Source: Falsirhodobacter sp. 20TX0035
GTDB lineage: Bacteria > Pseudomonadota > Alphaproteobacteria > Rhodobacterales > Rhodobacteraceae
Reading direction: 5' to 3'
Length of the DNA: 62,504 bases
NCBI RefSeq assembly: GCF_028307215.1
Contig: NZ_JAQMHV010000015.1
Span: forward strand, 1-62,504
The notes under the pieces were generated by a model that did no database searches, had not been told where the DNA came from, and saw only the letters and a list, made by a program, of their open reading frames with translations. Position numbers and translations under genes: made by a program. Shown in pieces: positions 25,507-34,873 of this stretch; position 1 is the first letter of the stretch; each line of letters begins with the position of its first letter.

Positions 25507-26607
25507 ATGGAAGCACCCCTTGTGTCGGAAACGCCGCCGCTTGTCAGCGTGATCATGGCGAACTTCCGGGGGGCGCGGTGGCTGGAAGCCTCGATGCGCT
25601 CTGTCCTCTCGCAAAGCCATGCGAAGCTTGAGCTGATCGTGGCGGACGATGCCTCGGACGATGACAGCGTCGCGATCGCGAAGGCGGTGTCCGCAGGGGA
25701 TGAGCGTGTGCGGGTCCTGCCCTCGTCCGAAAACGGCGGTCCGGCCGCCACGCGCAACCGCGCGCTGGACGCGGCGCGGGGGGAGTGGATCGCCATCGTC
25801 GACAGCGACGACCTGATCCACCCCGACCGTCTGCAACGCCTTCTGGCCGTGGCACGGGACACGGGGGCCGATCTTGTGGCCGATGATCTGGTGCATTTCG
25901 GCGCGAACGAACGGCGGACCCTGCTGCAGCCCTTGCACCTGACCCGGCCAATGCCCCTCGATGCCGCGCAGTTCATGCGCAGCAACGGGGCCGAGCCGGG
26001 CCTGCCAAGCTACGGCTATCTCAAACCTCTGATCTCGCGCCGAGCCTTGGGCGGCCGGCGCTACGATACGTCCCTGCACATCGGGGAGGATTTCGACCTC
26101 GTGATGCGGATGCTGATCGACGGGGCGTCCTTTGTGGTCGTTCCCGATCCACTTTACGCCTATCGCCGGCACGCCTCGTCGATCTCGCACCGCATGACGG
26201 CAGAGCGAATGGCGTCGATGCTGGCGGCGCATCGCAGCCTGCCCGCGATGCCCGACGCCGCCTCGGCCCGCGCGGCGGCGGGGGTGGAGCGGCATCTGGA
26301 ACGCGCCCTGCGCTTTGAACGCCTGGTGCTGGACATCAAGGCGCGCCGGCTGCGTCAGGTCCTGCCGCGCTTGGCCGAACCCGCGATGCTGGCGCGGCTG
26401 GCGGACAGCCTGCGCGACCGGCGGCGCCGCAAGACCGCCGTGATCCGCCCGGCCGCTCAAGCGGTCGACTGCCCTCCCCTGCCCCAAGCCGGACACGCCT
26501 GGGCCCACCCCCCGGCCGGGGCCGCCGCGTTGATTGGCGCCGGCGCTGCCGTTGCGGCAGACTTGCCGGACTGGGGCCAGTGGCTGGATGCCGCAGTGCG
26601 GAGCTAG
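25507..26607 (+). CDS. GT2 family glycosyltransferase
   Basis: The product is 366 aa. The GT-A motifs are VSVIMANFRGARWLEASM, LIVADDASDDDS and WIAIVDSDDLIHPDR (metal site ~95-105), followed by HIGEDFDLVMRMLIDG. It resembles the GT2 at 11288 over the whole N-terminal domain. The last ~60 residues are Ala/Pro-rich and probably not catalytic. The ATG at 25507 is chosen; a GTG at 25498 with GGAAAGG upstream is also possible. Its TAG stop shares CTAG with the stop of the convergent nucleotidyltransferase gene. Confidence 0.83.
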   Translation: MEAPLVSETPPLVSVIMANFRGARWLEASMRSVLSQSHAKLELIVADDASDDDSVAIAKAVSAGDERVRVLPSSENGGPAATRNRALDAARGEWIAIVDSDDLIHPDRLQRLLAVARDTGADLVADDLVHFGANERRTLLQPLHLTRPMPLDAAQFMRSNGAEPGLPSYGYLKPLISRRALGGRRYDTSLHIGEDFDLVMRMLIDGASFVVVPDPLYAYRRHASSISHRMTAERMASMLAAHRSLPAMPDAASARAAAGVERHLERALRFERLVLDIKARRLRQVLPRLAEPAMLARLADSLRDRRRRKTAVIRPAAQAVDCPPLPQAGHAWAHPPAGAAALIGAGAAVAADLPDWGQWLDAAVRS

Positions 26608-27641
26608 GCCTTCCCCTCGCGCCGCTTCAACACGGACAGCACCACCGGAGACAGCACGGACATGACCCCCTGCTGCGCCACGGCGACCGGCCGTCCCTTG
26701 CCCAGCGCGCGCAGCAGATGCCGGCGGCGCGGCGCAAGCTGCGGGTGGTGCCACGGCTGGTAGACGATCGACCGCAGCTCTTCCTTCGTCCGCGCGGGTC
26801 CGGGCAACACTGATTGGGCCGCCGAACCACCATAACACGCTTCGACCAATTGCAGGGCCAGCCTCAGGCTGCGCGTCTGGCCGGCACGGCGTGCGACGCG
26901 GTCCAGTGCGCGACGCTCCTCCACCGACAAGCGGGCCAGCCACAGCGACAGGTCGCGCACGGCCCAGCCGCAGGGTTCGCTTCCCAGCAGGGCCTTTGCG
27001 ATGGTGATCGCCAGAAGCAGGCAGCCCGTCGCGGGATCGGGCACGGGCACGCGGTCATCCCCTTCCCCTTGCAGGACGGAACGGGCCAGCACGTCCTCGG
27101 CATGGCGCCAGCTGGGCAGGCCGACCTGCAGCAGACGATGGTGCAGATCCACCACCGCACCGTCCGCTTCGCGGTGGAAGTGCTGCTCGCCCAGAAAACG
27201 CAGCCACCAGATCGTCTGGCCGTGCTCGAAGACGCGATAGTCGAGCGTCCCAACGACCTCCGCCGCCCGGACGCGGTCCTTGGGCGCCACGAACAAATCC
27301 ACATCGCCCGACGGGCGCAGGAAGCCCGTGTCGTGAACCGAGACCTGCTGCCACGGCCCCTTCATCACGACGTGCCGCACCTGCGCGGCCGCCAACGCCT
27401 TCGAGATCTCTGCCCCCGCGCGGATCGCCCGGCCGTTCATGCCCACGGTCGCGATGCGGGCCTCCAGCAGCCGCGGCGCAAGGGTGGGGTGCGCGGTCAT
27501 CGGGATCAGGTGCAACATCTTGTTGTAGCGGGCGAGGTGGAACAGCCGATGCGGGTCCGTCCCCTCGAAACCGACCTCACCCAGCAACGCCCGGATTTCC
27601 AACGCGCCGTCGCCGTCGATCTCCGCACCAAGCTGAACCAT
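26604..27641 (-). CDS. Nucleotidyltransferase-family protein (NTP_transf_5-like)
   Basis: The product is 345 aa. VVMKGPWQQ and SGDVDLFVAPKDRV (~105-118, the G-x-D-x-D metal site) match the uncharacterised nucleotidyltransferase family often found in EPS/exosortase and lasso-peptide loci. In the pseudomycoidin lasso system a protein of this class modifies the phosphorylated C-terminus. Here it is 3.1 kb from the lasso precursor, separated by exoY, exoK and a GT2, so a role in EPS is equally likely. GGGAG lies eight bases before the ATG at 27641. It overlaps the convergent GT2 stop by four bases. Confidence 0.75.
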   Translation of the reverse strand: MVQLGAEIDGDGALEIRALLGEVGFEGTDPHRLFHLARYNKMLHLIPMTAHPTLAPRLLEARIATVGMNGRAIRAGAEISKALAAAQVRHVVMKGPWQQVSVHDTGFLRPSGDVDLFVAPKDRVRAAEVVGTLDYRVFEHGQTIWWLRFLGEQHFHREADGAVVDLHHRLLQVGLPSWRHAEDVLARSVLQGEGDDRVPVPDPATGCLLLAITIAKALLGSEPCGWAVRDLSLWLARLSVEERRALDRVARRAGQTRSLRLALQLVEACYGGSAAQSVLPGPARTKEELRSIVYQPWHHPQLAPRRRHLLRALGKGRPVAVAQQGVMSVLSPVVLSVLKRREGKA

Positions 27642-27996
27642 GCTCGGCACTCCCGGCAAATGTTGTCATCCGCCGCAGAGCGTAGCGGGCAGGCGTGGGC
27701 ACCGCAAGCGGCACGCTTCGAACATGGCGAATTTGGCGAGCAGCCGATGCGCGGCGCTGGGCAGCTTTGCCAGCCCCTCCTGCCCCCAAAGCGGCTCGCA
27801 TCACGGGCATCGTCATCCCCCGCCGTCTCCCCAGTATCCAACAGCTTGGAGATCCGGCAAAGCGTGCAAGACCCACGCACCCGCTCCGCTTGTGTCGAAC
27901 GGACCGTGAGCATGTTTTAATTGTCTTGTGAGAACCACAATAGTCATACAATATGATTCAGCGGGGTGAGGAGGATCCCGCTTCAGGGAGGATTGA
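27642..27996. other. Intergenic region upstream of the sugar importer operon
   Basis: This holds divergent promoters for the nucleotidyltransferase gene and ytfQ. Near ytfQ are TACAAT (27947-27952, a candidate -10) and the imperfect palindrome TTGTG-N5-CACAA (27926-27940), a plausible operator for the GntR/FCD regulator encoded at the operon's end. No gene is seen. Confidence 0.5.
27926..27940. promoter_or_regulatory. Candidate operator of the sugar importer operon
   Basis: TTGTG and CACAA arms flank five bases, just upstream of a TACAAT -10 candidate. The size and TTGT/ACAA ends suit a GntR/FCD dimer. The link to the regulator at 32469 is inferred from position only. Confidence 0.35.
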
Positions 27997-28959
27997 ATGA
28001 CACGTATGTTTGCAACCGCCACGGCGGTGGCCTGCCTCGCCTTGTCCATGGGACAGGCATCGGCGCAGGATCTGACCATCGGCTTTTCCCAGATCGGATC
28101 CGAATCCGGCTGGCGCGCCGCCGAGACGACCGTCACCCAGCAGCAGGCGAAGGACCGGGGCATCGACCTCAAGTTCGCGGACGCCCAGCAGAAGCAGGAA
28201 AACCAGATCAAGGCCGTGCGCGGCTTCATCGCGCAGGGCGTGGACGCCATCCTGATCGCCCCGGTGGTGGAAACCGGCTGGGACGGCGTGCTGGAGGAAG
28301 CCAAGGACGCCGAGATCCCGGTCGTCCTTCTGGACCGCGGCATCAACGCGCCGGACGACCTGTACCTGACGGCGGTGACCTCCGATCAGGTGCATGAAGG
28401 CAAGGTCGCGGGCGACTGGCTGGTGCAGGATGTGGGCGACGCCGACTGCAAGGTGGTGGAGTTGCAGGGCACGACCGGCTCCTCCCCCGCCATCAACCGC
28501 AAGAAAGGCTTCGAGGAGGCGATCGCTGGCCACGACAACATCCAGATCGTGCGGTCCCAGACCGGCGACTTCACCCGCGCCAAGGGCAAGGAGGTGATGG
28601 AAAGCTTCCTGAAGGCCGAAGGCGGCGGGGCCGACATCTGCGCCGTCTACGCCCACAACGACGACATGGCCGTGGGCGCGATCCAGGCGATCAAGGAAGC
28701 TGGCCTGAAACCGGGCGAGGATGTGAAGGTCGTCTCCATCGACGCGGTGCCGGACATCTTCCTTGCAATGGCCGCCGGAGAGGCGAACGCCACGGTGGAA
28801 CTGACCCCGAACATGGCCGGGCCCGCCCTGGACGCGATCGAGGCCTATCTGGCCGACGGGACGGAGCCCGAGAAGTGGATCCAGACGGAATCGAAACTGT
28901 ACACGCAGGCCGATGATCCGCAGGCGGTCTATGAACAGAAGAAAGACCTCGGATACTGA
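27997..28959 (+). CDS. ytfQ: Sugar ABC transporter periplasmic binding protein, YtfQ-like
   Basis: The product is 320 aa. A Sec signal peptide (MFATATAVACLALSMGQASA) precedes a periplasmic-binding-protein type I fold: TIGFSQIGSESGWRAAE, then LIAPVVETGWDGVLEEAK and YAHNDDMAVGAIQAIKEAG. The near-full YtfQ pattern points to galactofuranose-type or a related pentose/hexose substrate. GGAGG lies five bases before the ATG. It heads an operon with the ATPase, two permeases and a GntR regulator. The exact ligand is uncertain; furanose sugars released from the EPS are one possibility. Confidence 0.87.
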   Translation: MTRMFATATAVACLALSMGQASAQDLTIGFSQIGSESGWRAAETTVTQQQAKDRGIDLKFADAQQKQENQIKAVRGFIAQGVDAILIAPVVETGWDGVLEEAKDAEIPVVLLDRGINAPDDLYLTAVTSDQVHEGKVAGDWLVQDVGDADCKVVELQGTTGSSPAINRKKGFEEAIAGHDNIQIVRSQTGDFTRAKGKEVMESFLKAEGGGADICAVYAHNDDMAVGAIQAIKEAGLKPGEDVKVVSIDAVPDIFLAMAAGEANATVELTPNMAGPALDAIEAYLADGTEPEKWIQTESKLYTQADDPQAVYEQKKDLGY

Positions 28960-28968
28960 GGGAGCATC

Positions 28969-30489
28969 ATGGATCACGACCTTCAGGGGGCCCCGGATCT
29001 TCTGGCTGCCAAGAGCATCCGGAAGGCCTTTCTCGGCGTGACCGTGCTGGAAGACGTGGATTTCACCCTTCGCGCGGGTGAGATCCACGCCCTTCTGGGC
29101 GAGAACGGAGCCGGGAAATCGACGCTGGTGAAGATCCTGACCGGCGCCTATCGCCGCGACGGGGGCACGATCCGGCTGAACGGGGCGGAGGTGTCGCCCC
29201 GCGACGTGGGCGAGGCGCAGGCCTTGGGCATCGGCACCGTCTACCAGGAGGTGAACCTGCTGGAAAACCTGTCCGTGGCCGAAAACCTGTATCTGGGCCG
29301 CCAGCCCCGCCACTGGGGCATGGTGCGGGTCCGCCGGATGGAGGCGGAGGCCCGCGCCCTTCTTTCCCGCTACGGCCTGACGCTGGATGTGGGCGAGGCG
29401 CTGTCGGCCCATTCCGTCGCCGTGCGCCAGATCATCGCCATCGCCCGCGCGGTGGACCTGTCGGGCCGCGTGCTGTTTCTGGATGAACCGACCGCCAGCC
29501 TTGATGCGCGCGAGGTGGAGGCAATCTTCGCCATCCTGCGCCAGCTGCGCGACCGCGGGCTGGGCATCGTCATCATCACCCACTTCCTGGATCAGGTGTA
29601 TCAGGTGGCCGACCGCGTCACCGTGCTGCGCAACGGCCGTCTTGTGGGCAGCCGCGACATCGCCTCGCTTCCCCGGCGGGATCTGGTCGGGATGATGCTG
29701 GGGCGGGAACTGGCGGACGAGGTGGATCACCGCACCGCGCCCCCGCCCGACGACGCGCCCGCCCCGATCCGCTTTCGCGACTATGCCAAGGCCGGGAAGG
29801 TCCATCCCTTCGATCTGGACCTGCGCGCGGGCGAGGTCGTGGGCATCGCGGGCCTCCTCGGCTCCGGCCGGTCGGAAACGGCGTTTCTTCTGTTCGGCAT
29901 CGACCGCCCCGATCAGGGCACGGCCGAGATCGACGGCACCCCCGTCACGCTGCACTCCCCCGAACGGGCGATCCGCCACGGCTTCGGCTTCTGCCCGGAG
30001 GAACGCAAGACCGACGGCATCATCGCCGACCTGAGCGTGCGCGAGAACATCATCCTGGCCCTTCAGGCCCGCCGCGGCTGGGCCCGCCCCTTGTCCGGCA
30101 CCGAGGCCGCGCAGATCGCCGAACGCTACATCCGCGCCTTGGACATCCGGCCCGCCGATCCTGACCGGCCGATCAAGTTCCTGTCGGGCGGCAACCAGCA
30201 GAAGGCGATCCTGGCCCGCTGGCTGGCCACGGACCCGCGCCTTTTGATCCTGGATGAACCCACACGCGGCATCGACATCGGCGCCCATGCCGAGATCATC
30301 CGCCTGATCGAGGATCTGTGCGCCAGGGGCATGGCCCTTGTGGTCATCTCGTCGGAACTGGAGGAGCTGGCGAGCTACGCCTCGCGCGTGGTGATCCTGT
30401 CGGACCACCGGCATGTGCGTGAACTGCGCGGGCACGAGGTGACGGTGAGCGGCATGATGAACGCCATGGCGGTGGAGGGGGCGGCATGA
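28969..30489 (+). CDS. ytfR: Sugar ABC transporter ATPase, YtfR-like (double ABC domain)
   Basis: The product is 506 aa. Two tandem ABC domains are present. The first has Walker A GENGAGKST (~44) and Walker B VLFLDEPTAS. The second has a degenerate P-loop (GLLGSGRSE), signature LSGGNQQK (~400) and LLILDEPTRGID. This is the RbsA/YtfR layout for type II monosaccharide importers. It starts nine bases after ytfQ with GAGGGAG upstream, and the next permease overlaps its stop by four bases. It energises uptake of the YtfQ ligand at the inner membrane. Confidence 0.92.
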   Translation: MDHDLQGAPDLLAAKSIRKAFLGVTVLEDVDFTLRAGEIHALLGENGAGKSTLVKILTGAYRRDGGTIRLNGAEVSPRDVGEAQALGIGTVYQEVNLLENLSVAENLYLGRQPRHWGMVRVRRMEAEARALLSRYGLTLDVGEALSAHSVAVRQIIAIARAVDLSGRVLFLDEPTASLDAREVEAIFAILRQLRDRGLGIVIITHFLDQVYQVADRVTVLRNGRLVGSRDIASLPRRDLVGMMLGRELADEVDHRTAPPPDDAPAPIRFRDYAKAGKVHPFDLDLRAGEVVGIAGLLGSGRSETAFLLFGIDRPDQGTAEIDGTPVTLHSPERAIRHGFGFCPEERKTDGIIADLSVRENIILALQARRGWARPLSGTEAAQIAERYIRALDIRPADPDRPIKFLSGGNQQKAILARWLATDPRLLILDEPTRGIDIGAHAEIIRLIEDLCARGMALVVISSELEELASYASRVVILSDHRHVRELRGHEVTVSGMMNAMAVEGAA

Positions 30490-31490
30490 CGAAGGTGAAA
30501 CGTCTGGCCCCGCAGCTGATCGCCCTGGCGCTGATCCTTGCGGCCATCACCCTGATCGCGCCGGGCTTTCTGGACGTCACCCTGCGCAACGGGCGCCTTT
30601 ACGGCAGCCTGATCGACATCCTTGTCCGCGCGGCGCCCGTGGCGCTGCTGGCCATCGGCATGACGCTGGTCATCGCCTCGCGCGGGATCGACCTGTCGGT
30701 GGGCGCCGTCATGGCGATCTGCGGCGCCACCGCCGCCACGCTGGTGGACGAACCGCTGCCGGTGGTGATCGGGACGGTGCTGGTCATCGGCCTTCTGTGC
30801 GGGCTGTGGAACGGGATGCTGGTCGCCTTTCTGGACATCCAGCCGATCATCGCCACGCTGATCCTGATGGTGGCCGGGCGCGGCATCGCCCAGCTGATCA
30901 CCGAAGGCGCGATCCTGACCTTCAACAACCCCGCCTTTTCCTTCATCGGGTCGGGGGCGTTCCTGGGCCTCCCCATGCCGGTGCTGATCTGGGTGGCCGC
31001 CGGCCTTGCCATCGGGCTGACCGTCCGCCGCACCGCCCTTGGCCTGCTGATCGAGGCCGTGGGCATCAACCGCCGCGCGTCCACCCTTGCCGGCATCCAG
31101 GCGCGCTTCCTTCTGGTCGCGGTCTATGTCGTCTCGGGCCTGTGCGCCGCGACCGCCGGCATGATCGTCACGGCCGATATCCGCGGCGCCGACGCCAACA
31201 ACGCCGGCCTGTGGCTGGAACTGGACGCGATCCTGGCCGTGGTCATCGGCGGCACGGCCCTGTCGGGCGGGCGCTTTTCCATCACCGCCTCGCTTCTGGG
31301 GGCGCTGATCCTTCAGGCGGTGAACACGGGCACGCTGATCTCGGGCTGGCCGCCGCAGTTCAACCTCATCATCAAGGCGGTGATCATCGTGCTGATCCTG
31401 ACCCTGCAATCCCCGGCGCTGGCCGACTGGGGCAGCGCCCTGCGCGCCGCCCGCCGCGACTGGCGCAAGACGAGGGAGGCGAAATCGTGA
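30486..31490 (+). CDS. ytfT: Sugar ABC transporter permease, YtfT-like
   Basis: The product is 334 aa with about eight to ten membrane spans. The RbsC-type signature is seen in GMTLVIASRGIDLSVGAVMAI and in LELDAILAVVIGGTALSGG near the C-terminus. It overlaps ytfR by four bases (ATGA) and its TGA overlaps the GTG of the second permease. The two permeases should form a heterodimer for the YtfQ-bound sugar. The C-terminal tail (RAARRDWRKTREAK) is cytosolic and basic. Confidence 0.9.
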   Translation: MTKVKRLAPQLIALALILAAITLIAPGFLDVTLRNGRLYGSLIDILVRAAPVALLAIGMTLVIASRGIDLSVGAVMAICGATAATLVDEPLPVVIGTVLVIGLLCGLWNGMLVAFLDIQPIIATLILMVAGRGIAQLITEGAILTFNNPAFSFIGSGAFLGLPMPVLIWVAAGLAIGLTVRRTALGLLIEAVGINRRASTLAGIQARFLLVAVYVVSGLCAATAGMIVTADIRGADANNAGLWLELDAILAVVIGGTALSGGRFSITASLLGALILQAVNTGTLISGWPPQFNLIIKAVIIVLILTLQSPALADWGSALRAARRDWRKTREAKS

Positions 31491-32467
31491 CCGCCCTGCC
31501 CATGATCCGCACGCGCACCCTGCCTTTCGTGGCCACGGTCGCGATCTTTCTGGCGGCCTATGCCCTGTGCGTGGCGCAGTTCCCGAACATGCTGTCCACC
31601 CGTGTGTTGGGCAACCTACTGACCGACAACGCCTTTCTTGGCATCGCCGCCGTGGGCATGACCTTCGTGATCCTGTCGGGCGGGATCGACCTGTCGGTGG
31701 GCGCGGTCATCGCCTTCACCTCGGTCTTCGTGGCCGTGACGGTGCGGGCGGGGGTGCATCCGGCGTTGGCCTTCGTGCTGGCGCTGGCGCTGGCCACAGC
31801 CTTCGGCGCCGCGATGGGGCTGATGATCGACCTGCTGGCGATGCCGCCCTTTGTCGTGACGCTGGCCGGGATGTTCCTGGCGCGCGGGGCCGCGTTCCTC
31901 ATCACCACGGATTCGGTCCCGATCTCTCATCCCTTCCTCGATACGCTGGGAGATCTGTTCGTCCGCCTGCCGGGCAAGGGGCGGCTAACCTTCATCGCGA
32001 TGGTGATGCTGGCGGTCTTCGCGTGCGGCGCGCTTCTGGCCCACCGCACGCGCTTTGGCGCCAACGTCATGGCGCTGGGTGGCAATCGCGCCTCGGCCGC
32101 GCTGATGGGGGTGCCCCTGCGCGGCACGACGATCCGCATCTACGCGCTGTCGGGGGCGCTGGCCGGCCTCGCGGGCATCGTCTACACGCTCTACACCTCG
32201 GCGGGATATTCGCTGGCGACCGTGGGGATGGAGCTGGACGCCATCGCGGCCGTGGTCATCGGGGGCACGCTTCTGACCGGGGGGTCGGGCCTCGTCCTCG
32301 GGACGCTGTTCGGCGTGTTGATTCAGGGCCTTATCCAGACCTATATCGTCTTTGACGGCACGCTGTCCTCGTGGTGGACGAAGATCGTGGTCGGGGTGCT
32401 GCTGTTCGCCTTCATCGTGATGCAACGGCTGATCCTGATCCTTCCGCGGGGTCGGCTGAAAGGATGA
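31487..32467 (+). CDS. yjfF: Sugar ABC transporter permease, YjfF-like
   Basis: The product is 326 aa. It starts at GTG (31487), overlapping the ytfT stop, with GGGAGG seven bases upstream. Spans resemble YtfT: GMTFVILSGGIDLSVGAVIAF and MELDAIAAVVIGGTLLTGGSG. Having two different permeases is characteristic of the ytfQRT-yjfF system and distinguishes it from ribose or xylose importers with one permease. A much longer in-frame extension upstream (to 30797) is antisense-like overlap with ytfT and is rejected. Confidence 0.9.
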   Translation: MTALPMIRTRTLPFVATVAIFLAAYALCVAQFPNMLSTRVLGNLLTDNAFLGIAAVGMTFVILSGGIDLSVGAVIAFTSVFVAVTVRAGVHPALAFVLALALATAFGAAMGLMIDLLAMPPFVVTLAGMFLARGAAFLITTDSVPISHPFLDTLGDLFVRLPGKGRLTFIAMVMLAVFACGALLAHRTRFGANVMALGGNRASAALMGVPLRGTTIRIYALSGALAGLAGIVYTLYTSAGYSLATVGMELDAIAAVVIGGTLLTGGSGLVLGTLFGVLIQGLIQTYIVFDGTLSSWWTKIVVGVLLFAFIVMQRLILILPRGRLKG

Positions 32468-32468
32468 C

Positions 32469-33209
32469 ATGGGGCTTCTGGAAAACAGGCTGCGCAACAC
32501 GCGCCCGCGCGGCAGCCACGGGCATGTGGTGGACGCGCTGGGATTTGCGATCCTTGCGGGCGAATGGCCCGAGGGGACGATCCTGCCGGGCGACGCCGAA
32601 CTGATCGAACGCTTCGGCGTGTCCCGGACGGTTCTGCGCGAGGCGATGAAGACTCTCGCGGCCAAGCGCCTGATCCAGGCGAAGTCCCGCGTCGGCACCC
32701 GCGTCCTGCCGCGCGACGCCTGGAACTTCATGGACGCTGACGTGATCGGCTGGCGTCTGCGCGTCGGCGTGGATCTGGCCTTCGTGACCCATCTGGTGGA
32801 GATGCGGCTGGCGCTGGAGCCGGCCTGCGCCGCCCTTGCCGCCCGCCGCGCAACTGAGGAGGACCTTGAATCCCTGCGTGGCATCGTCGCACGCATGCGC
32901 GATCCCGCCCACAGCCGCACCACCATCGCGCAGGTGGATCTGGAGTTTCACGTCGCGGTCGCCTGCATGTCGGGCAATCCGCTCATGCGCTCCGTCACAG
33001 CGCTGATCGAGGCGTTCCTGGCCTTGGCGTTCGAGATGTCCTCCCCTGCCCTGTCGCCCGAAGGGATCGAAAGGCTGGCGCAGGATCACGCCGCGATCCT
33101 GGCCGCGATCGAGGCGCGCGAGGAGGATCAGGCAGCCGACATGACCCGCCACGTGATCGAGGTCGGCATGGCCCGGCTGCGCAACGCGCTGGTCGAGGAC
33201 GGGCGCTGA
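32469..33209 (+). CDS. GntR-family regulator with FCD domain
   Basis: The product is 246 aa. A winged helix-turn-helix at ~20-85 (LPGDAELIERFGVSRTVLREAMKTLAAKRLI) is followed by an all-helical FCD ligand domain with the metal-site pattern EMRLALEP, HVAVACMSGN and HAAILAAIEARE. It begins two bases after the yjfF stop, so it is cotranscribed with the importer and probably represses it until the sugar or a metabolite binds. The candidate operator is at 27926-27940. Its true effector is not known. Confidence 0.88.
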   Translation: MGLLENRLRNTRPRGSHGHVVDALGFAILAGEWPEGTILPGDAELIERFGVSRTVLREAMKTLAAKRLIQAKSRVGTRVLPRDAWNFMDADVIGWRLRVGVDLAFVTHLVEMRLALEPACAALAARRATEEDLESLRGIVARMRDPAHSRTTIAQVDLEFHVAVACMSGNPLMRSVTALIEAFLALAFEMSSPALSPEGIERLAQDHAAILAAIEAREEDQAADMTRHVIEVGMARLRNALVEDGR

Positions 33210-33528
33210 ACCGCGTTTAGGCGGCGGCGCAGGGTCGTTGGGCCTGAGGGTGAACGCCCCGGGCATCCGTAATCGTGAAGCAGTGGTATGAGCCAGCCGC
33301 AAAGGCTTTGCGGCCCCTTTCCGGCCCATCCTGCTTGATGCCGGACCCGAAGCGGGGACAAATGCAGATGATTCACTTCTTTGGACCCGGCAGATCGAAA
33401 TGGCTGTCATCCCCTGCCCCTGCCACGATCCAGCCTTTGCGCAGATGCATGACCCTGAACATTACCCGCGCAATGACCAACGGCACGCACATCGTGCCCG
33501 ATCGCGATCCGCATTCCAACCGACCGGT
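33210..33528. other. Intergenic region between convergent genes
   Basis: This holds a perfect hairpin at 33296-33314 (GCCGCAAA, 3-base loop, TTTGCGGC), which may terminate the importer operon, though no T-tract follows. No gene is seen. Confidence 0.5.
33296..33314. terminator. Hairpin, possible operon end
   Basis: An 8-bp perfect stem with loop GGC, 87 bases after the GntR gene. It lacks a T-tract, so it could equally be a structured 3' end or protein-binding site. Confidence 0.35.
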
Positions 33529-34005
33529 TCAGCCAAACGATGCGAGCAGCGCCCGAAGGCTGGGATTGTCAACCAACTGAGCGGCGTCCCGGGGTGCCAC
33601 CCACATCTTCTCACGCTCCCCGCGCTCGGGAAAGTCGTCATGCTCCTCATGCACATGCAGAGGGAAGACCGTCACCTCCACCTCTGTCGCGGCGAGGCTG
33701 CGGGGCCGCTTGACGTAGCGGAAGCGGCCGACCGAGGTCGAATGCACAACGCCCCTGACACCCGCCTCCTCCCACGCCTCCTGCGCCGCCGCTTCCGCGA
33801 GGGTCTTGCCCTTCATGGGCCAGCCTTTCGGGATGATCCATCGGCCGGACTCGCGGCTGGTTATCAGCAGAACCTCCTTGCGACCTCCCACCTCCCGCCA
33901 GCAGAGCGCACCGCATTGGGACGGAAGTCCGCGCTTCTGTTTGGAAACAAGCCGCCGGGTCAAGAAACCCCACAGGCGGCCGGCTTTTGCAGAATAACTC
34001 GGCAT
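33529..34005 (-). CDS. NUDIX hydrolase
   Basis: The product is 158 aa. A NUDIX box is visible in GKTLAEAAAQEAWEEAGV (~65-82), preceded by RWIIPKGWPMK; the usual Arg of REUxEE is Gln here. The PKGW..KGKT form is that of the small alphaproteobacterial NUDIX group related to diphosphoinositol-polyphosphate phosphatases. The substrate (a nucleoside diphosphate derivative) is unknown. The ATG at 34005 has AGGA six bases upstream; the ATG at 34029 has a ribosome site too close. Confidence 0.83.
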   Translation of the reverse strand: MPSYSAKAGRLWGFLTRRLVSKQKRGLPSQCGALCWREVGGRKEVLLITSRESGRWIIPKGWPMKGKTLAEAAAQEAWEEAGVRGVVHSTSVGRFRYVKRPRSLAATEVEVTVFPLHVHEEHDDFPERGEREKMWVAPRDAAQLVDNPSLRALLASFG

Positions 34006-34873
34006 CTTTGATCCTGACAGGCGGGACATCCTTCAGCTCATCTAGAGCCCGCAGCGCGCTCGACATGGGCTGGGTGACCCTTTCATGGCCGGCGACTGCG
34101 CCCGGTTTGCGCCCATTCTGACCTTGCCTGCCTTTCTCCCGGCGGCGTTCAGGGCAGAGCGCTTTCGGTTGACGGATGGACATTCCAGCGCTCCTGCCAG
34201 CCTGAAGGGGCATAGGCGCGAACCGTCATGCCCCCTTCGCAAAGCGGGCGGTCTGACGCGCGACGGCCCCGCCCAAGTCGATCGCAGGCTTCGGGAAAGC
34301 CGCCCGGACCCGCAGTCCAAGCTTCCCATGGACAGTCGGACGTCCCGTTTCAGGACGTGGCCCCCGGTGCCTCGGCGCCGCAAGGGCGGAGAAGCGCGAT
34401 CTTCCAGCCACGCTGCGGCGGAACGGGTTTCTGCCCAAGCCTCTGTTCGTCGTCGCCCCGTCGAAACCGCCCAGGATGACGCAAGTCGACGACCAGAAAG
34501 CCTACCCCGGCATCCAGTTGCGCCGCAGTGCCGCTTGCACACCCCGTCGACAGCAAAGCGGCCCAAACGAACGAGATCGCATAGATCGATACCCTGTTCG
34601 CCATGACCTCCCATGCGGCAAAGGGTCAGACGGGCTTGTCGTCCCGAACATCGTCCTTGCGGAATGCCCTGCCCTTATCGTCGTCACGCGGCAGATCGGC
34701 CCCATCCAAAGGCGGGGGAATCCGCGCGGTCATCGCCGCACAGCTTCCGAGCAACCTTCGCGACGCGTTGTTCCGCGCGGCCGCCCTGTCGCAAGGCGTT
34801 AGCCCGCGAACGCGAAGATGGACGGCGGCTGTTCGTGCCGCATATCTCTCCTTGGATCCACGGAGGGCGGGAC
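34006..34873. other. Region with one doubtful small ORF
   Basis: Between the NUDIX gene and mscS there is no gene with clear domain support. A minus-strand ORF at 34350-34604 has a lipoprotein-like start (listed separately). The rest carries only overlapping low-quality ORFs. Promoters for NUDIX (minus) and mscS (plus) are expected. Confidence 0.4.
34350..34604 (-). CDS. Possible small lipoprotein
   Basis: The product is 84 aa. The start MANRVSIYAISFVWAALLSTGCASG is a plausible type II signal with lipobox LSTGC (Cys22). GGGAGG occurs only two bases before the ATG, which is close. The rest (Gly/Arg/Pro-rich) has no recognisable domain and may be out-of-frame with a decayed original. It may be a real orphan gene, a frameshifted remnant or chance. 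Confidence 0.3.
   Translation of the reverse strand: MANRVSIYAISFVWAALLSTGCASGTAAQLDAGVGFLVVDLRHPGRFRRGDDEQRLGQKPVPPQRGWKIALLRPCGAEAPGATS

Noticed and set aside
25462-26943. 493-codon minus-strand ORF opposite the GT2 at 25507
   Set aside because: Antisense shadow; the GT2 frame has complete catalytic motifs.
27958-30435. 825-codon minus-strand ORF across ytfQ/ytfR
   Set aside because: Shadow of two well-defined transporter genes on the plus strand; no family features.
33296-33314. Hairpin as a riboswitch
   Set aside because: A simple 8-bp stem without an aptamer-like architecture, located between convergent genes.
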